From an uncultured Lachnospiraceae bacterium (lineage in GTDB: Bacteria; Bacillota; Clostridia; Lachnospirales; Lachnospiraceae), in contig CANTGP010000181.1 in the NCBI GenBank assembly GCA_947653315.1, positions 1-6,470 on the forward strand: a stretch of 6,470 nucleotides of DNA, in the 5' to 3' direction. Shown in pieces: positions 5,001 through 6,470 of the stretch. The stretch's first letter is position 1. Each line of letters starts with the position of its first letter. The notes beneath the pieces are model-generated. The model was not told the origin of the DNA. It worked only from the letters and a program-made list of their open reading frames with translations, and ran no database searches. Made by a program: the position numbers and the translations under genes.

Positions 5001-6470
5001 CCCCGTCCTCCACTTTCACTGCGCCAATTTCGATAATCCGGTTGTTTACCGGTGAAAACCCGGTGGTTTCGAGATCGAATACCACAAAAGTATTTTGAAA
5101 ATCCTGCCCCTTGTCGCCGGTGACGATTTCCTTTAAGTCGTCCACCAAATAGGCTTCCATCCCGTAAATGACCTTAAAAAAGTCCTGTTTATCCGGCTCC
5201 GCGTCACCTGCTTCCTTCCTTTTCCCCTTTTCCGCTTTCCACAAGTCCTCCCATACATGATTGGCGTCGGGAAAAGACTGCACCACTCCGTGGTCGGTTA
5301 TGGCGATTGCCGGATGTCCCCATTTATATGCCCGTTTTACGATATCCTTCGCTTCCGATACCCCGTCCATGTCGCTCATTTTCGTATGGCAGTGGAGTTC
5401 CACCCGCTTACGCACACTATTGTCGGAACGCGCCGAGGTAAAATCCGGTATTTTCTTCACGCCCACAATGGAGCCGATGGTGAGTTCATTGTCAAACCGG
5501 TCAATCACCGCCATTCCCTTAATCTTCACGAAGGCTCCTTTAAAAAGCCCCTGCCCGATTTCATCCACCTGGTCGTTGGGGGCAAAAATCTTGAACGTCA
5601 AGGTATCCGTGAAATCGGTAATATCATAAAAAAGAATGGATTTCTCGTTTTTAATCTCCCGCTTGTCGGTATTTATAATCTTACCCCGGATTACCACCTC
5701 GCCCATTTCCCCAATGATATCCTCGATGTTCATCGCCGCTTCGTCGAAATCCCGCCCATACACCACATCGGGATTGTCCGAACGCCTGACCGCACGCTTA
5801 AACTCCCCGCGGTTTGCATCGCGCCCTCCGCGCAAACCGCTTCTGCCCCCGAATGTATTCTGCTTTGGATTGCCGGAAGCCCCTGACCGGAAAACGTCCC
5901 GTTTCTTCACGGATTCGGAAACGCTCCCCGCCTGTGCCGCGCCTGCGCTGCCGAATCCGTTTTCCGCCGTATTGTCGGTTCCGGTTCTTTTGCCGGTTCC
6001 GTTTATGGCAGTTCTTCCGCTTCCCATGTCCGCTCCGTTTATTCCGACGGCGCCGTCCAATCCCTGCCCCGTGCCGTCAGCTCCGCTTCCTTCTTCCGTT
6101 CCGCCCATGCCGTCCAATCCAAAGGCTCCAAAAGATTCTTCCGCACTGCCGTAACCATGGGAACCCGCTGCCCTTGCACTGATTTCCTCCACCTGCCTTG
6201 CGATTTTCAACTCGTCTTCTTCCCTGTGCCTGCCCGCCCGGCTCTCTTTATATGCCACACCGATATCCACAAGAAAACCGCATCTTTCATTATAAATTTT
6301 ATCCAAAATCCTGACCAGTTCCTCCGCCCGGCTCCTTGCGGGAACCGAATCCTCAATGGTCAGCAGCAACCGGTTTTCTTCCGGAAAGGAAATATCCGCG
6401 TTTTTAAACACGTTGTATTCCACGGGACTATATTCCTTAAGCTCTAAAAGAATGCTGTTCCGGTACACAT
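2008..6470 (-). CDS. polC: DNA polymerase III alpha subunit, PolC type (5' end off window)
   Basis: Replicative DNA polymerase of low-GC Gram-positives with built-in proofreading. Residues are numbered from the GTG at 6466-6468, which is probably an internal Val: the frame stays open to the edge, and the sequence V-Y-R-N-S-I-L-L-E-L-K-E-Y resembles an internal part of clostridial PolC N-terminal domains, so the true start should lie roughly 100 codons upstream. Domains: end of the N-terminal domain (1-~100); Gly-rich linker (~101-230); OB fold (~257-340); PHP domain (HCHTKMS at 359-365, TDHG at 391-394), split by a DnaQ-like 3'-5' exonuclease (~460-625; D465, E467, D550, H603, D608) and resuming to ~800. 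The palm has GSRGSVGSS (924-932), a Cys4 zinc site (C952, C955, C981, C984) and catalytic D1010, D1012 and D1135. An HhH region (~1415-1465) follows, then a C-terminal clamp-binding motif QISLF (1478-1482). All catalytic motifs are intact, so it should be the active replicase. No terminator hairpin follows. Confidence 0.98.
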   Translation of the reverse strand, partial: VYRNSILLELKEYSPVEYNVFKNADISFPEENRLLLTIEDSVPARSRAEELVRILDKIYNERCGFLVDIGVAYKESRAGRHREEDELKIARQVEEISARAAGSHGYGSAEESFGAFGLDGMGGTEEGSGADGTGQGLDGAVGINGADMGSGRTAINGTGKRTGTDNTAENGFGSAGAAQAGSVSESVKKRDVFRSGASGNPKQNTFGGRSGLRGGRDANRGEFKRAVRRSDNPDVVYGRDFDEAAMNIEDIIGEMGEVVIRGKIINTDKREIKNEKSILFYDITDFTDTLTFKIFAPNDQVDEIGQGLFKGAFVKIKGMAVIDRFDNELTIGSIVGVKKIPDFTSARSDNSVRKRVELHCHTKMSDMDGVSEAKDIVKRAYKWGHPAIAITDHGVVQSFPDANHVWEDLWKAEKGKRKEAGDAEPDKQDFFKVIYGMEAYLVDDLKEIVTGDKGQDFQNTFVVFDLETTGFSPVNNRIIEIGAVKVEDGEITGRYSAFVNPDVPIPFEIEKLTGINDAMVMEAPTIDTVLPEFFAFCQDAVLVAHNANFDMGFITENAERLGLQREYTYVDTVGIARVLLPHQAKHTLDAVAKTLGISLENHHRAVDDAEATAEIFLNFIPMLKELGADTLSRVNALGDSNPDIVKKLPSYHAIILAKNDTGRVNLYRLVSESHLTYFSKRPRVPKSLLMKCREGLILGSACEAGELYRALLDEKSDAEIARIVNFYDYLEIQPTGNNKFMIASDRVRNVNSVEDIENMNRTIVELGEQFQKPVVATCDVHFLDPEDEVYRRIIMAGKGFADSDDQAPLYLRTTEEMLEEFAYLGSDKAEEVVITNTNLIADMVETMSPVRPDKCAPVIPDSDKTLTDICYNKAHEIYGDELPEIVEARLKRELNSIITNGFAVMYIIAQKLVWKSVEDGYLVGSRGSVGSSFVATMAGITEVNPLSPHYYCSACHYSDFDSEDVKAYAGRAGCDMPDKNCPVCGAPLKKDGFDIPFETFLGFKGDKEPDIDLNFSGEYQSKAHKYTEVIFGAGQTYRAGTIGTLADKTAFGYVKNYYEERGKHKRTCEINRIVTGCTGIRRSTGQHPGGIIVLPLGEEINSFTPVQHPANDMTTDIVTTHFDYHSIDHNLLKLDILGHDDPTMIRMLQDLTGIDPVTIPLDDAQVMSLFKNTEALGITPEQIGGCKLGALGIPEFGTEFAMQMLIDTKPQAFSDLVRIAGLAHGTDVWLGNAQTLIQEGKATISTAICTRDDIMVYLIGMGVESSLAFTIMESVRKGKGLKPEMEEAMVAANVPDWYIWSCKKIKYMFPKAHAAAYVMMAWRIAYCKINYPLAFYAAFFSIRASAFSYELMCRGKEHLEKVMADYKQRMDTLSKKEQDSYRDMKLVQEMYARGFEFVPIDIFSAQSRLFQIVDGKLMPSLSSIDGLGEKAADSIVEAAKDGPFLSKDDFRQRAKVSKTIVDLMGSLDLLGNLPESNQISLFDFVS
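2018..2041. repeat. Perfect 11-bp palindrome at the polC 3' end
   Basis: AAATCAAATAA (2018-2028) and TTATTTGATTT (2031-2041) are exact reverse complements with a 2-bp centre. The palindrome lies in the last codons of polC, covers the clamp-binding motif QISLFD, and its right arm contains the predicted -35 of the downstream promoter. It is almost all A/T, and its RNA form lacks a G+C stem and a clean U-run, so it is a poor terminator. A DNA-binding site for a dimeric regulator is a reasonable alternative. Confidence 0.6.
5779..6168 (-). other. Gly/Ala/Asn-rich low-complexity linker within PolC
   Basis: About 130 residues (101-230 of the visible protein) rich in Gly, Ala, Ser, Thr, Asn and Asp, with cryptic repeats such as INGAD and INGTG and repeated GxG steps, ending in a basic Gly/Arg/Lys part (GGRSGLRGGRD, then KRAVRRS). 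It joins the N-terminal domain to the OB fold. The DNA shows short repeated words, for example GCCGTCCAATCC twice (near 6050-6061 and 6109-6120 on the plus strand). It is in frame throughout, so it is an expanded disordered linker rather than a break. Confidence 0.85.

Noticed and set aside
4051..5055. Plus-strand open frames of 131-175 codons opposite the exonuclease and PHP region
   Set aside because: Polymerase coding on the minus strand has all its motifs; the opposite frames lack protein-like motifs.
5257..6154. Long plus-strand open frames (172-209 codons) opposite the polC linker and OB/PHP region
   Set aside because: They are antisense shadows of polC with biased composition (Pro, Arg, Ser and His rich) and no ribosome binding site or family resemblance.
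6466..6468. GTG as the start codon of polC
   Set aside because: The frame is open to the window edge, no upstream ribosome binding site can be seen, and the residues around it match an internal part of PolC N-terminal domains. Treated as an internal Val.

Overview
The window looks like a chromosomal segment of a low-to-moderate GC Firmicute, most likely a clostridium of the Lachnospiraceae type. This rests on the PolC-type replicative polymerase, strong AGGAGG-like ribosome binding sites, and the pairing of polC with a CheX-like gene and a CheY-like gene. The assignment comes from protein character only; no database was searched.

Layout, left to right. Positions 1-326 (+) hold the 3' end of an AT-richer gene for a small protein I cannot name; its start lies off the left edge. 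Positions 327-472 are intergenic, with a GC-rich, weakly structured patch and then a very strong bidirectional terminator hairpin (401-444). A tRNA-Glu (anticodon CUC) lies on the minus strand at 473-544. It is preceded by a 9-bp leader hairpin, a good sigma-A-type promoter with a 17-bp spacer, and a run of roughly helically phased A-tracts. Next, also on the minus strand, come a stand-alone CheY-like receiver (675-1043), a CheX-like phosphatase with an unusual N-terminal repeat region (1071-1961), and almost all of polC (2008 to the right edge). The first part of polC is cut off by the window edge.

Transcription of the minus-strand block runs right to left: polC, cheX-like, receiver, tRNA-Glu. 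A consensus-like promoter overlaps the polC stop codon, so the cheX-receiver pair can probably be expressed apart from polC. I see no hairpin terminator between polC and the hairpin at 401-444, so read-through along the whole block is possible.

Functionally, PolC is the replicative polymerase. The other two proteins form a plausible phospho-signalling pair: the receiver is phosphorylated at D53 and the CheX-like protein, which keeps the E-x-x-N phosphatase motif, removes the phosphate. The most interesting point is that the first ~115 residues of the CheX-like protein are four copies of a 24-residue motif at an exact 29-residue period. The motif resembles the MshEN (GspE N-terminal) motif that binds cyclic di-GMP in some ATPases, which suggests a phosphatase with a built-in sensor or docking module.
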